Positions 1 to 8,876 of a stretch of DNA of 64,000 nt are shown here, one piece after another. Below the pieces are notes generated by a model. The model made no database searches. It was not told where the DNA came from and worked only from the letters and a program-made list of their open reading frames with translations. Position numbers and translations under genes: made by a program. Numbering within the stretch: position 1 is the stretch's first letter; every line of letters begins with the position of its first letter. The DNA comes from JADLDB01 sp040752975. GTDB taxonomy: Bacteria > Myxococcota > Myxococcia > Myxococcales > Myxococcaceae. The stretch lies in contig JBFMHF010000002.1 of the NCBI GenBank assembly GCA_040752975.1, forward strand, positions 62,001 through 126,000, in the 5' to 3' direction.

Positions 1-647
1 GGGCGCGCCTGGGCAGGCGCCTCGTCTGCACCGCCGCCAGCAACGCCGCTGTCGACCACACGTCGCGAGCGGACAAGGCCAGGGCCACCGCCTCGTGCTG
101 CTCGGGATTCAAGGGAGCGTGGGCGCGAAGGCCGGCGGCTTGTCGATGCGAGGGGGCTGGTTGCCCAGCACCACATCGCGGCGATCGCGCTTCTGCTTCT
201 GGTCAAGACCCTTTCAGGTGGTGAGCGCCCCCTTCGCGCGCTCCCAGGCGACGTCGTTGGCGACCAGGTCGACGCGCAGGCGCCCTTCGGACATCCACTC
301 GGGCGGCGAGCGGTTGAAGGCGACTTCCACCGTCGTCTTGGTGGCGCGCGAGACGGTGCCGTGGGGCGGCTCGTCCACCTCGGCCTTGCGCGGCGCGACC
401 CTGCCAGGTCGCCGGGCGAGAAGCGCGGCAGGAGGCCTTTGCGCTCGAGCGTGAACGTGACCAGGTGCCGGCCGCCGAGGCCCACGGCGAGCTCCTGCGC
501 CTCGACGTCCAGCAACACCAGCCCGCGCGCCGCCTGCTCGGCCAGCGGCAGCTGCGCCTTGTCCACCGCCAGGCGCTCGCGCTCGGCCTGCTTCTCGAGG
601 TCGAGCAGTCAGGGGAGGGCGTCGAAGTGGCTCACGTCGCGGGCCAT
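1..647 (-). pseudogene. Decayed IGHMBP2/SMUBP-2-type helicase remnant
   Basis: Reading leftward from an ATG at 647, the first codons give MARDVSHFDALP, then an in-frame stop at 611-609. The same frame goes on with LLDLEKQAERERLAVDK and a stretch ending FSPGDLAGS. The frame then shifts to KAEVDEPPHGTVSRATKT and LRVDLVANDVAWERAKGA, and shifts again to LNPEQHEAVALALSARDV. This order resembles the N-terminal half of AAA helicases of the IGHMBP2 family in myxobacteria, up to the point where the Walker A loop should come. No Walker A motif is visible, and the window edge cuts off the rest. One nonsense codon and at least two frameshifts make function very unlikely. Family assignment is from memory of the motif pattern. 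Confidence 0.6.
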
Positions 648-692
648 GGTTCTTGTGTTGTTCTCCATGTCTTTTGAGCGTATTCTGCGCTT

Positions 693-722
693 CGTTGGTC
701 GGGGCGTCGTTGGTCGGGGCCT
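693..722. repeat. Two-copy 15-bp tandem repeat
   Basis: The unit CGTTGGTCGGGGCGT is followed directly by CGTTGGTCGGGGCCT, differing at one base. It lies in the spacer between the dead helicase start and the next gene. It looks like a small replication-slippage repeat; I see no regulatory logic in it. Confidence 0.6.
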
Positions 723-752
723 CGTGGTGCGTGCAGCATCAATGGGGGCTTC

Positions 753-2016
753 ATGATCAAGAACGTGATTCGAAGCGGTGTCGCGGTGATGGTACTCGAG
801 GTGTTTCCTGTGTTCGCACAGGGACTGGCGCTGCCGTACTCGGGTTCGACGTCAACGCCCGGCTCTGCGTTCAGCGTATCGAACGCGTACGCGAGTGGCG
901 ACGCTACACCATATGCGATGCGGGCTGACGGGCTGAATCAGTCCAGCGGGCTCAGAGCCAGCAGCACGGTGGGCTACGCGGTCGATGCCGTGAGCGTCTC
1001 GGGATTCGCCTCGGTCTTCTCGACCAACACCTCCGGAACCTGGGGCATCCAGCGGCGGTGAAGCGGGCGCCATCATGTCGTATGCGACCGGCGGGCAGTA
1101 CTCGGGCTACTTCCGAACAACGGGATGCGGCACACCAAGCCTGCCGGCGTGCCTCTTCCAGACAAACCCCCTCGGATCCTACGCGGTCGCCAGTTCAGGC
1201 ATCCGTACCGACGCCGAGGGGTACAGCCACGGACTCTGGGTCTCCGCGAAGGACGGCGCTGCACTCAAAGCCTTCGCCAACGGCTATTGGGAGCCGGTGG
1301 TGTCCGTCGAGGCTTTGCAGTCGAGCACCTACGGCGGGATTGGACTCAACGTGCGGGGCCGGTCTGGGTATGGGTACGCCGGCTACATCCAGAACGTCAC
1401 GGGGACGAACGGCTTGTACGTCGGTGCGGCCCCCGGAACCTTCAACACCAGCCTCTACGTTTCGGGCAACGCGTTGGTTTCGGGCACGCTCTTCGCTTCG
1501 ACAAAGAACTTCCGGATCGACCACCCCCAGTTCCCCGATTCGAAGTACCTGCAGCATTCGGTCATCGAATCCGACGGCTACAAGGTCCAGTACGATGGCA
1601 ACGTCGTGTTGGACTCCAAGGGTGAGGGGAGCGTCACGCTGCCCGGGTACGTCGAACTCGTGGGCAGGGACTTCCGGTATCAGCTCACGCCCATCGGCTC
1701 GGCCGCTTCCGTCTACGTCGCCAGCGAGTTGAGCGGTGGCCGGTTCACCATCGCGGGAGGCCGAGCAGGCCAGAAGGTCAGCTGGAGCTTGACCGGCATC
1801 CGCAAGGACCCGGCGGCCGTCGCCGAGCCACTCGTCGTCGAGCAGGCGAAACCTCCAGAGAGGCAGGGGCGATATCTGCGGCCTGAGCTCTACGGGCAGC
1901 CAGCCTCGTTGAGCGAGGCGGCAGAAGCGACGGCGACTCGGACACCTCCCGCCGCCGACTCGGGCAAGACATTCGGGGCCGCACAGCTGAATCCGCCCGT
2001 GCGGCTGGGGCACTGA
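753..2016 (+). pseudogene. Secreted surface protein, frameshifted
   Basis: An ATG at 753 opens a weak signal peptide (VFPVFA, cleavage probably before QG), followed by Ser/Gly/Ala-rich sequence that stops at 1059-1061. The other frame picks up across the stop as SSGGEAGAIMSYATGGQ and runs to 2016, so one base gain or loss near 1040 splits a protein of about 420 residues. The C-terminal part has FRIDHPQFPDSKYLQHS, LPGYVELVGRDFRYQLTPIG, FTIAGGRAGQKVSW and ERQGRYLRPELYG. These are hallmarks of a widespread secreted family with repetitive, fibre-like N-termini and this conserved tail. It ends 1 bp before the next gene's ATG, so the two are probably co-translated. The downstream half could still be made from the ATG at 1075. 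Confidence 0.6.
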
Positions 2017-2017
2017 G

Positions 2018-3229
2018 ATGCGGCCGCTGCGGTGGCTCCTGGGACTCGCGGCGACGGCCCTCGGCTGTGGCGCGATCTCCAGCGCCTTCGAGCCCGTCCC
2101 CACCGCACGGCCATTCAGGTGTCCGCCCACCGCGCCGACTTTCCGGCATGTCCCGTCGGGCGAAGCCATCTTCGTCGAGCGGCTGTCCGAGTTCGAGGTG
2201 GTCGATGGCGGCATTCCGACGGACGGCGGTTGGCTGCTGCCGCCGTCCGATGGCGGCGTCGTCGTGGTGCCAGTCGTTTCTGCGCTGTGCACCAGTCGCC
2301 AGGTCGTCGTGGAGGTCTTCGGGCAGCCGCTCGAGGTTCAACCGTCACAGGTGGACTTCGGGCGGGTCTCCATCGGCGAGCGCAGGGCACTTCCGGTGCG
2401 CGTCCGGAACCTCCTGGACTCACCGATGGACGTGAGCGTCCACTGCACGACTCCCTTCTCCGTTGGCCAGCCCGGCCTGCAGCTGTCGTCGCGCGCCGAG
2501 GCGATGCTGGACCTCTCTTTCCAGCCTCCCGACGCAGGCCTGGTCCTCGGCAAGTGCACGTTTTCCCACGCGTACGGGACCGTACCGCTCCCACTGTCGG
2601 GGCAGGGAGGCCGCGGCCGGGTCAGCTTCGAACCCGCCGTCGTCGACTTCGGCCCGGTCGCGCTCTTCGTCGGCCGCGAGCAGACGGTGCGGCGTGAGGT
2701 GACCGCCAGAAACGTTGGCGAAGCGCCACTCGAGGGCCGGTGGGCACCGCCGCCGGAATACGCGTTCGAGCCGCTGCCTTCGCTCGACGCAGGGGAGGCG
2801 CGACGGCTCTCGCTCACCTTCCGCCCGACGGGCGACATCGGCCTTCGGGACCACGTCGTGCGCAGCACCCGGTCGGACGACACGGTGGAGGGACAGCTGC
2901 GTGTCCAGGCGGACGTAAGGGTGATGCCTCCGTGTGTGCGGTTCTTCGCGGGTGCGAGGGTCTCACCGACCGACGGGGGCTTCGAGGGCTCCACCCAGTT
3001 CGTCAACGACGGGGTGCAGGCCACCCAGCAGTGCCTCGTCTATTCGGTCCGGGGAGTTGGCATCTTCGTCCACGGCTGGGACGGGGGAACGGTGCTGCTC
3101 CAGCCGGGCGAGGCGCTTCCGCTCCACCTGCTCGCGGTGCCGGAGTTCGACCCGGCGGACGCCTCCGTGACCTTCGAAATCAGCGACCCCAACGGTCCTT
3201 TCACCTACCCCGTCTTCGTCGTCCCGTGA
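2018..3229 (+). CDS. ASH-domain (choice-of-anchor D) lipoprotein
   Basis: This 403-residue protein starts with a short hydrophobic signal ending in LGCG (Cys about residue 17), a probable lipobox. At least two immunoglobulin-like ASH (ASPM/SPD-2/Hydin) repeats follow. Their marks are the recurring P..VDFG.V..G pattern (VQPSQVDFGRVSIGERRALPV, then VSFEPAVVDFGPVALFVGRE) and a later LSLTFRPTGD strand. A third, weaker repeat may cover residues 300-400. Such domains act as extracellular scaffolds. The start lies 1 bp after the stop of the secreted surface-protein gene, which points to co-expression and perhaps joint display on the outer surface. No catalytic motif is seen. The ASH assignment is fairly firm; the partner idea is inference. 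Confidence 0.7.
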   Translation: MRPLRWLLGLAATALGCGAISSAFEPVPTARPFRCPPTAPTFRHVPSGEAIFVERLSEFEVVDGGIPTDGGWLLPPSDGGVVVVPVVSALCTSRQVVVEVFGQPLEVQPSQVDFGRVSIGERRALPVRVRNLLDSPMDVSVHCTTPFSVGQPGLQLSSRAEAMLDLSFQPPDAGLVLGKCTFSHAYGTVPLPLSGQGGRGRVSFEPAVVDFGPVALFVGREQTVRREVTARNVGEAPLEGRWAPPPEYAFEPLPSLDAGEARRLSLTFRPTGDIGLRDHVVRSTRSDDTVEGQLRVQADVRVMPPCVRFFAGARVSPTDGGFEGSTQFVNDGVQATQQCLVYSVRGVGIFVHGWDGGTVLLQPGEALPLHLLAVPEFDPADASVTFEISDPNGPFTYPVFVVP

Positions 3230-3238
3230 CGGGGCTGC

Positions 3239-3520
3239 GCGAGGTGCGGGCGACCTGCGGATGCAAAGCGGGGCGCGCACCGGGACACGTCACATGAGGT
3301 GGAGGCCTGGCGGCGACACATGCAGTCCGACGAAGCCGTCGCCGAGTACCGGGGCCGCAGCCCTCGCGTCGAGAACGTCAACCGGCTGCTCAAGACGAAG
3401 TACGGCCTTGCCGGATTCGTCGTCCGGGGAGTGAAGACGGCGACGAGCGTCGTCTTGTTGACCGCGCTGGCGCACAACCTGGCCGCTCACGGTCAGCGGC
3501 TCATCGACGCGCTCTCGTAA
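3239..3520 (+). pseudogene. IS1182-like transposase C-terminal remnant
   Basis: The frame reads ARCGRPADAKRGAHRD and then WRRHMQSDEAVAEYRGRSPRVENVNRLLK, closing with TALAHNLAAHG before a stop at 3520. The layout (Cys-containing linker, then E.YR.R...VE/N..., then AHNL) resembles the last part of DDE transposases of the IS1182 group. The catalytic core and 5' part are missing and no terminal inverted repeats are recognisable, so this is a dead relic. It shows that mobile DNA once occupied this accessory stretch, next to the dead helicase and the frameshifted surface gene. Confidence 0.6.
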
Positions 3521-3748
3521 CTCACCGGAAGACGTCGCCGTGCTTCTTCGGCCAACGGCGGTAGCCGTCGCCGCCACTCACCCGTCTCACCCGTCCGCGC
3601 ACCGCGCGCTGATCCGCCAGCCCGCACCGGCTCAACTCTCCGACTGTTCTTCACGGCCGACGGTCGAGGACGGAGCGGTGCTGCGCGGGTTGCGGGGTGG
3701 AAGCGCGCGGCAGCTCACCAGTCTGGTGCGACTCGGGTGGGCTCGGGC

Positions 3749-4245
3749 TCAGGGCGGCGCGAGGCCAGGAGGAAAACAGGGCTGGTTCCACGGACAGCGC
3801 TCCGAGATGCGGACATCGACCCGCTGCGTGCCTCCAGCCTCGACCTTCACCACCGCGTCGCAGCGCGTCACCAGCCGGCGCCAGCAGAGATCGTCAGCCC
3901 CAGGCGGAGCACGTGCCTCGAGCTGCTTCCACCGGCCGGCGCGCACCAGACACCAGGTGCCTGACGTGAGCCGCACGGAGAACGCGCCGTCCCTGCCCGG
4001 CGGGAGGGTCGCGGCGGGTGGTTTCGGCAGCACCTCGTCGCCCTCGTAGACGTCGAGCGCCACGCCGGGGATGACCTGGTGCTCCTCCCCCGGCCCCGGC
4101 GCCGCGCCCTTGCACCACGTCAGCACCCGGGACGCCGTGCCGGTCACCAGCCCCGTGCGCTCCGTGTCCGGCGAGACGATCGCCACCCCGCGGCGCAGCC
4201 GGAGAGCAGCAAGGCAGTGATGACGCCACGCACGAGCTGGGCCAT
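3749..4245 (-). pseudogene. Small Cys-rich lipoprotein, probably frameshifted
   Basis: Leftward from an ATG at 4245 the sequence reads MAQLVRGVITALLLSGCAA, a lipoprotein signal with lipobox LLSGC. About 20 codons in, the reading must slip one base to continue as VAIVSPDTERTGLVTGT, LTWCKGAAPGP, a Gly/Pro-rich middle (GRDGAFSVRLTSGTWCLVRAG), WRRLVTRCDAVV and ISERCPWNQPCF. The mature part, with paired Cys and the RRCDAVV pattern, matches a small lipoprotein family I recall from myxobacteria, of unknown role. The ATG overlaps the start region of the divergent gene. Only the frame change near 4190 makes it look broken; a sequencing slip would give the same picture. Confidence 0.5.
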
Positions 4246-4255
4246 GTTCCGCTCC

Positions 4256-5317
4256 ATGAGCGACTTTCTCACGATGACGGCCGAGCAGGTGGAGGGCCTG
4301 GCCCCGGATCAGGTGGAGACCGTCCTGGCAGCCTGGGTCAAGGCGAAGCGGACGGAGCTCCCAGAGGCGTTGGCGGGCTCGCGATCGAAGCCGGTGGCGA
4401 AGCTGGCGAAGAAGGCGCTCTACCAGCTCAAGTCCCTGGGCCTCGAAGTGAAGGACACCCAGGCCCCGGCGTCGGCCCCTCAGCCGAAGACGGAAGAGAG
4501 CGCGGATCCCTCCGGGCTGCCCGCGGTGCTGTCGCCCATCGTCGGGACGGGTGAGCGCGCGATCCTCTTCGCGACTCCCGTGCGCGGCGGGGGCCTGGAG
4601 ATCTTCCAGGGGATCGTCAGCGACGAGTTCGGCCTGGTGCAGCTCGGCAGCGGGAGCACCAACCGCAACACGTACCGTGGGCAGATGAAGGCCCTCGAGC
4701 GCGACGGCGTGCTGAAGGTGCTCAAGGTGCCCCTCTCGCGCATGAAGCTCGAGCTCGGGCGCGCGATGACGATGAACGAACGCTCGGGCACGCGACTGCC
4801 CGACGAGTGGGAGACGGCGCTGCGCAAGGTGGGCGTGACGCCGCAGGATCCGGACGTCCCCATCCCCCCGCCCGAGCCGGACGACGAGCGCGAGGCGGAG
4901 AAGGCCGGGACGCTGCATGACGAGCCGGAGCTGGGCCAGTGGATGCCGTCGGAAGCCGAGCTCGCGAAGCTGGGGCAGATCGCCTCCGAGGTGAAAGCGA
5001 GCCCGCTGGCCCTCAGCGAGGCGCAGAAGGCGGAGCAGCTCGCGCACCGGGCCGTGGCGTTGGCCCGCGAGTTCCTCACGCCCGACAAGCGCAGGCTCTA
5101 CGCGCGCCGGCTGTGGGCGAACGCGGAGATCCTCGAGGCCTCCGGGCGAGCGGCGCAGGCGAAGCTGGCGCGCGCGGAGGCCCGGCGGCTCTTCCACACG
5201 TCGGAGCCTTCGAGGTTCATCGAGCGGATGTACACCAGGGCCGCGGAGACGGCGACGCCACCAGCCAGCGCGGCCGAAGCGGTCGCCTCGCGGATGCCGC
5301 TTCCGCCGCCGAGGTAA
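4256..5317 (+). CDS. Hypothetical helical protein
   Basis: About 353 residues from MSDFLTMTAEQVEGL; earlier in-frame starts exist at 4244 and at 4220, the latter with AAGG five bases upstream. No known domain is recognised. Residues 1-70 look helical and basic (AKRTELPEALAGS, KPVAKLAKKALYQLKSLG). A middle part with AILFATPVRGGGLEIFQGIVSDEFGLVQLG could be a beta domain. The C-terminal part is again helical (SEAQKAEQLAHRAVALAREFLTP) and ends Pro/Ala-rich. No signal peptide or membrane segment is seen, so it is probably cytoplasmic. It is divergent from the small lipoprotein gene with overlapping 5' ends. Base and codon use match real genes of the window. Confidence 0.75.
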   Translation: MSDFLTMTAEQVEGLAPDQVETVLAAWVKAKRTELPEALAGSRSKPVAKLAKKALYQLKSLGLEVKDTQAPASAPQPKTEESADPSGLPAVLSPIVGTGERAILFATPVRGGGLEIFQGIVSDEFGLVQLGSGSTNRNTYRGQMKALERDGVLKVLKVPLSRMKLELGRAMTMNERSGTRLPDEWETALRKVGVTPQDPDVPIPPPEPDDEREAEKAGTLHDEPELGQWMPSEAELAKLGQIASEVKASPLALSEAQKAEQLAHRAVALAREFLTPDKRRLYARRLWANAEILEASGRAAQAKLARAEARRLFHTSEPSRFIERMYTRAAETATPPASAAEAVASRMPLPPPR

Positions 5318-5326
5318 CGTTAGCGC

Positions 5327-6475
5327 CTACCGCACGCGCAACGCAGCTGAAGGTGGCTGCTTGAGCGACAGGCCCGGCGCCGGGGTCACGCTCACCCGCC
5401 CCTTCCGCCAAGTCAGCACCACCGCCTCACCCACCTCGAGCTTCGGCTGGTGTGTGACGGACTGTTCGATGTCTCCCACCCGTCCGCCCAGCACACGCAG
5501 CGTCACGGAGGCCGCGCACGGCGCCTTGACGCAGGTGCGCACGGCGATCTCCACGTCGGTGACGATGAGCCGCGCCTCGCCCTCCAGCCACCGGGAATGC
5601 ATCATCCTCACCTCACCGTGAGCGACCTGCTCCGGCGCCTCTGCCACGTCCGGCTGTCCACCGGGGGCCGCCGCCAGGCCGAGCGCCGGAAGGACAGCCG
5701 CCACCGCTCCGACGACTCGCCCGCGCCGCCGTGCCAGGACCACCCGCCGTCGCCGCGAGCACCACGCCATCACGGCCAGCATCGCCGCGACCGCCGCAGC
5801 TCCGCTCGAACCCGGCGCCGCCGAGCAGCCCACCGCCGGCTCACCGGGCACCTGCGCCTCCGCCGCGCCGTAGAGCTCCAGGAGGCCCGCCTCGTCGTCC
5901 TTCGCCAGGACGCGCTTCTTGACCTCTCCCGTGGGCGCTGCGGGGTACATGACCACATCGGGGTCGGACATCTCATGCTGGAGGCCGAGCGCGTGCCCCA
6001 GCTCGTGCATGAGGGTGTTCTGCACGTCATTCACGTCCGCCGGGGAGCCGTCCTCGATGACGGCGAAGCGCCACTCCTCCAGGTTGAAGGCGATGTCGGC
6101 GTCGAGGATCTCGTTCGTCGTCACGTTCACCGTCACCACGGTGGCCGCCAGGTTTCTCTTCGCGAAGGGCCAGTCCTCCAGGGCGATGATCACGCTCTGG
6201 TTGCTCTTCTCGCCCACGTCGTAGCCCAGGGGCTGCGCCGCGGCCGAGCTCGCCGACACCCGCACCGCCGGCGTGGACGCATCGAAGGCCTGGATCGCCG
6301 CTTCGATCGCCGCCAGCGCGCGCGGCTCGCGAAGCTGCTGCGGAAGCCGCACGTCGACCACGAAGGCCGCCTCCTCCCGCCAGCGCACGACATCACCCTG
6401 CGAGTCACGCCGAAGCTGGTAGGCCTGGGCGCCGAAGCCGACGAGGACGAGGAAGAGTGGAAGGAGCCGACGCAC
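5327..6475 (-). CDS. Matrixin-like metalloprotease with internal sorting signal
   Basis: The 382-residue protein has an N-terminal signal peptide (LLPLFLVLVGFGAQA). The zinc motif HELGHALGLQH spans residues 157-167 and a Met-turn VVMYP follows at 174-178, so this is a secreted metzincin of the matrixin type (Peptidase M10). Residues 217-244 (GCSAAPGSSG, a hydrophobic run, then CSRRRR) look like a MYXO-CTERM sorting signal, which normally ends a protein. Here the frame continues through a second hydrophobic segment (VVGAVAAVLPALGLAAA) into a small domain with RWLEGEARLIVTDVEI and VLGGRVGDIEQSVTHQP, which looks like a separate secreted protein. The entry may therefore be two genes fused by a lost stop. 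A role in outer-surface proteolysis is inferred. Confidence 0.75.
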   Translation of the reverse strand: MRRLLPLFLVLVGFGAQAYQLRRDSQGDVVRWREEAAFVVDVRLPQQLREPRALAAIEAAIQAFDASTPAVRVSASSAAAQPLGYDVGEKSNQSVIIALEDWPFAKRNLAATVVTVNVTTNEILDADIAFNLEEWRFAVIEDGSPADVNDVQNTLMHELGHALGLQHEMSDPDVVMYPAAPTGEVKKRVLAKDDEAGLLELYGAAEAQVPGEPAVGCSAAPGSSGAAAVAAMLAVMAWCSRRRRVVLARRRGRVVGAVAAVLPALGLAAAPGGQPDVAEAPEQVAHGEVRMMHSRWLEGEARLIVTDVEIAVRTCVKAPCAASVTLRVLGGRVGDIEQSVTHQPKLEVGEAVVLTWRKGRVSVTPAPGLSLKQPPSAALRVR

Positions 6476-6622
6476 GACGGGGCCTCAGAGCACCCGATGT
6501 GCCCGCGTCAGCGCGCTGACTTCTCATGGCAGGTCAACGACTTGGGCGATCCCTTGTTTCGGCCGGGAGGGGTGCGACCTGCCCGCCCGGGTCAACCCAA
6601 CCCCGTTCGCTCACCCCACCCG

Positions 6623-7516
6623 TCAGACCTTCAGGCCGGCCTTCTTGGCCGCGGCCACCAGGGTGGATCCGAGCTCGGCCGGGGACGGCGCCATCAGGAT
6701 GCCCGCGTCCGTCATCGCCTTGATCTTGTCGCCGGCCGTTCCCTTCCCGCCGGAGATGATCGCCCCCGCGTGCCCCATGCGCTTGCCCGGAGGCGCGGAG
6801 ACGCCCGCGATGAAGCCCGCCATCGGCTTCTTCATGTTCGCCTTGACCCAGGCCGCGGCCTCTTCTTCCGCGCTGCCGCCGATCTCGCCGATCATGATCA
6901 CCGCGTCCGTCTCGGGATCCGCGTTGAACTCCTTCAGGCAGTCGATGAAGTTGGTGCCGTTGACGGGGTCGCCGCCGATGCCCACCGCCGTCGACTGCCC
7001 CAGGCCGAGCTGCGTGAGCTGGAAGACGGCCTCGTAGGTCAGGGTGCCCGAGCGCGACACGACGCCGATGCGGCCCGGCTTGTGGATGTGGCCGGGCATG
7101 ATCCCGATCTTGCACTTCGCGCCGGGGGTGATGACGCCCGGGCAGTTGGGCCCGACGAGGCGCGTGCCGGAGCCGACGAGGTACCGCTTGGCCTTCACCA
7201 TGTCATTCACCGGGATGCCTTCGGTGATGGTGATGACGAGCGGGAGCTTCGCGTCCACCGCCTCCATGATCGAGTCGGCGGCGAACGGGGGCGGCACGAA
7301 GACGACGGAGGCGTTGCAGCCGGTGGCCTTCACCGCCTGCTCGACGGTGTCGAAGATGGGCACCTTGCCCTCGAACTTCTGGCCGCCTTTCCCGGGAGTG
7401 ACGCCCGCGACGATGTTGGTGCCGTACTCGAGGCACTGCTTGGCGTGGAACGAGCCGGCCGAGCCGGTGATGCCCTGCACGACGACTCGGGTGTCCTTGT
7501 TGACGAAGATGCTCAT
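6623..7516 (-). CDS. sucD: Succinyl-CoA synthetase alpha subunit
   Basis: SucD pairs with SucC to convert succinyl-CoA, ADP (or GDP) and phosphate to succinate, nucleotide triphosphate and CoA in the TCA cycle. The 297 residues match the usual length. The N-terminal CoA-binding Rossmann fold starts with TRVVVQGITGSAGSFHA. The middle contains RLVGPNCPGVITPG and GRIGVVSRSGTLTYEA, and the active-site histidine that is phosphorylated is His249 in GKRMGHAGAI. The gene follows sucC by 34 bp on the same strand, so they form an operon. sdhCAB lies a few genes away, as expected for linked TCA steps. Confidence 0.97.
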   Translation of the reverse strand: MSIFVNKDTRVVVQGITGSAGSFHAKQCLEYGTNIVAGVTPGKGGQKFEGKVPIFDTVEQAVKATGCNASVVFVPPPFAADSIMEAVDAKLPLVITITEGIPVNDMVKAKRYLVGSGTRLVGPNCPGVITPGAKCKIGIMPGHIHKPGRIGVVSRSGTLTYEAVFQLTQLGLGQSTAVGIGGDPVNGTNFIDCLKEFNADPETDAVIMIGEIGGSAEEEAAAWVKANMKKPMAGFIAGVSAPPGKRMGHAGAIISGGKGTAGDKIKAMTDAGILMAPSPAELGSTLVAAAKKAGLKV

Positions 7517-7550
7517 GGCTGGGTCTCTTTGAAGGAAGTCTCGTTGAGGG

Positions 7551-8717
7551 TCACTTCTTCGCCACCGCCTCGACGGCCTTCTCGGCCGCCTGGCGCAGGT
7601 TGTCCGCGGGGATCAACGCGAGGCCGGACTTCTTGAGCAGCTCCTTGCCGAGCTCGACGTTGGTGCCCTCGAGCCGCACCACCACTGGCAGCGTCAGGTG
7701 CATCTCCTTCGCGGCGGCGATCACGCCCTCGGCGATCACGTCGCACTTCATGATCCCCCCGAAGATGTTCACCAGCACCGCCTTCACGTTGGGGTCCTGG
7801 AGGATCAGCTTGAACGCCGCCGTCACCTTCTCCCGGGTGGCGCCGCCCCCGACGTCGAGGAAGTTGGCGGGCTGCCCGCCCACCAGCTTGATGGTGTCCA
7901 TGGTGGCCATCGCCAGACCGGCGCCGTTCACCATGCAGCCGATGTTTCCTTCCAGCGCGATGTAGGCGAGGTCGAATTCCTTGGCCTTGGCCTCGCGGGG
8001 ATCCTCTTCCGCGACGTCGCGCATCTCGACGATCTCCGGGTGGCGGTAGAGGGCGTTGTCGTCGAAGTTCATCTTCGCGTCGAGCGCGAGGATCGAGCCG
8101 TCCTTGAGGCGCACCAGCGGGTTGATCTCCGCCAGGGACGCGTCGGTCTCCACGTACGCCTGGTACAGCGCGCGGCAGAACTTCACGAACTTGCCCACCG
8201 AGTCGCCTGACAGCCCCAGGCCGTACGCCATCTTCCGGCCCTGGAAGTCGAGGAAACCGACCGCGGGATCGACGGCCTCGCGCAGGATCTTCTCGGGGTG
8301 CTTCGCGGCCACCTCCTCGATCTCCACGCCGCCCTCGGTGGACGCCATGAAGGTGATCCGGCTGGTCGCGCGGTCCAGGGTCACGCCCAGGTAGAACTCC
8401 TTGTCGATGTCGAGGCCTTCCTCGATGTAGAGCGTCTGGACCTTCTGGCCCTCGGGCCCGGTCTGGGCCGTCTTGAGCATCATTCCGAGCATGCCCTTCG
8501 CCAGCTCGGCGGCCTCGGCAGGGCTCTTCGCGATCTTCACGCCGCCGCCCTTGCCTCGCCCGCCGGCGTGGATCTGCGCCTTCACCACCGTCACCTTCGT
8601 GCCCAGCTCCTTGGCGGCCAGCTCGGCCTCGTGCGGGGACCGGGCGACGATGCCGCGGGGCACCGGAACGCCGTACTTCCTGAAGATCTGCTTGCCCTGG
8701 TACTCGTGGATTTTCAT
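7551..8717 (-). CDS. sucC: Succinyl-CoA synthetase beta subunit
   Basis: This 388-residue protein begins MKIHEYQGKQIFRKYGVPVP, the standard SucC start, which fixes the ATG at 8717. An N-terminal ATP-grasp domain (KAQIHAGGRGKGGGVK, EINPLV) binds nucleotide. A C-terminal ligase domain carries NGAGLAMATMDTIK and FKLILQDPNVKAVLVNIFGGI, which contact SucD's phosphohistidine. It heads the sucCD operon. The intergenic space to the divergent lipoprotein gene (8718-8876) should hold both promoters, but no clear -35/-10 pair stands out in this GC-rich DNA. Confidence 0.97.
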   Translation of the reverse strand: MKIHEYQGKQIFRKYGVPVPRGIVARSPHEAELAAKELGTKVTVVKAQIHAGGRGKGGGVKIAKSPAEAAELAKGMLGMMLKTAQTGPEGQKVQTLYIEEGLDIDKEFYLGVTLDRATSRITFMASTEGGVEIEEVAAKHPEKILREAVDPAVGFLDFQGRKMAYGLGLSGDSVGKFVKFCRALYQAYVETDASLAEINPLVRLKDGSILALDAKMNFDDNALYRHPEIVEMRDVAEEDPREAKAKEFDLAYIALEGNIGCMVNGAGLAMATMDTIKLVGGQPANFLDVGGGATREKVTAAFKLILQDPNVKAVLVNIFGGIMKCDVIAEGVIAAAKEMHLTLPVVVRLEGTNVELGKELLKKSGLALIPADNLRQAAEKAVEAVAKK

Positions 8718-8876
8718 GTCGTGTCGTCTCGTGGCTACGGGCGGGTGAAGCGGCAGTCCGTGTAGCGATTTTGCCGGGCGATGTCTTCCACTTCGTACGT
8801 GAGGCGCACGCATGACGGGCCAGCTCCCAATGGACTTGGCAGCCGAGACGGCCAACGGGTAACAGTCGTGCCCTGC

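Noticed and set aside
5450..7636. A 728-codon plus-strand open frame over the protease and sucD
   Set aside because: Antisense to sucD, whose protein is unmistakable; no motif in the long frame.
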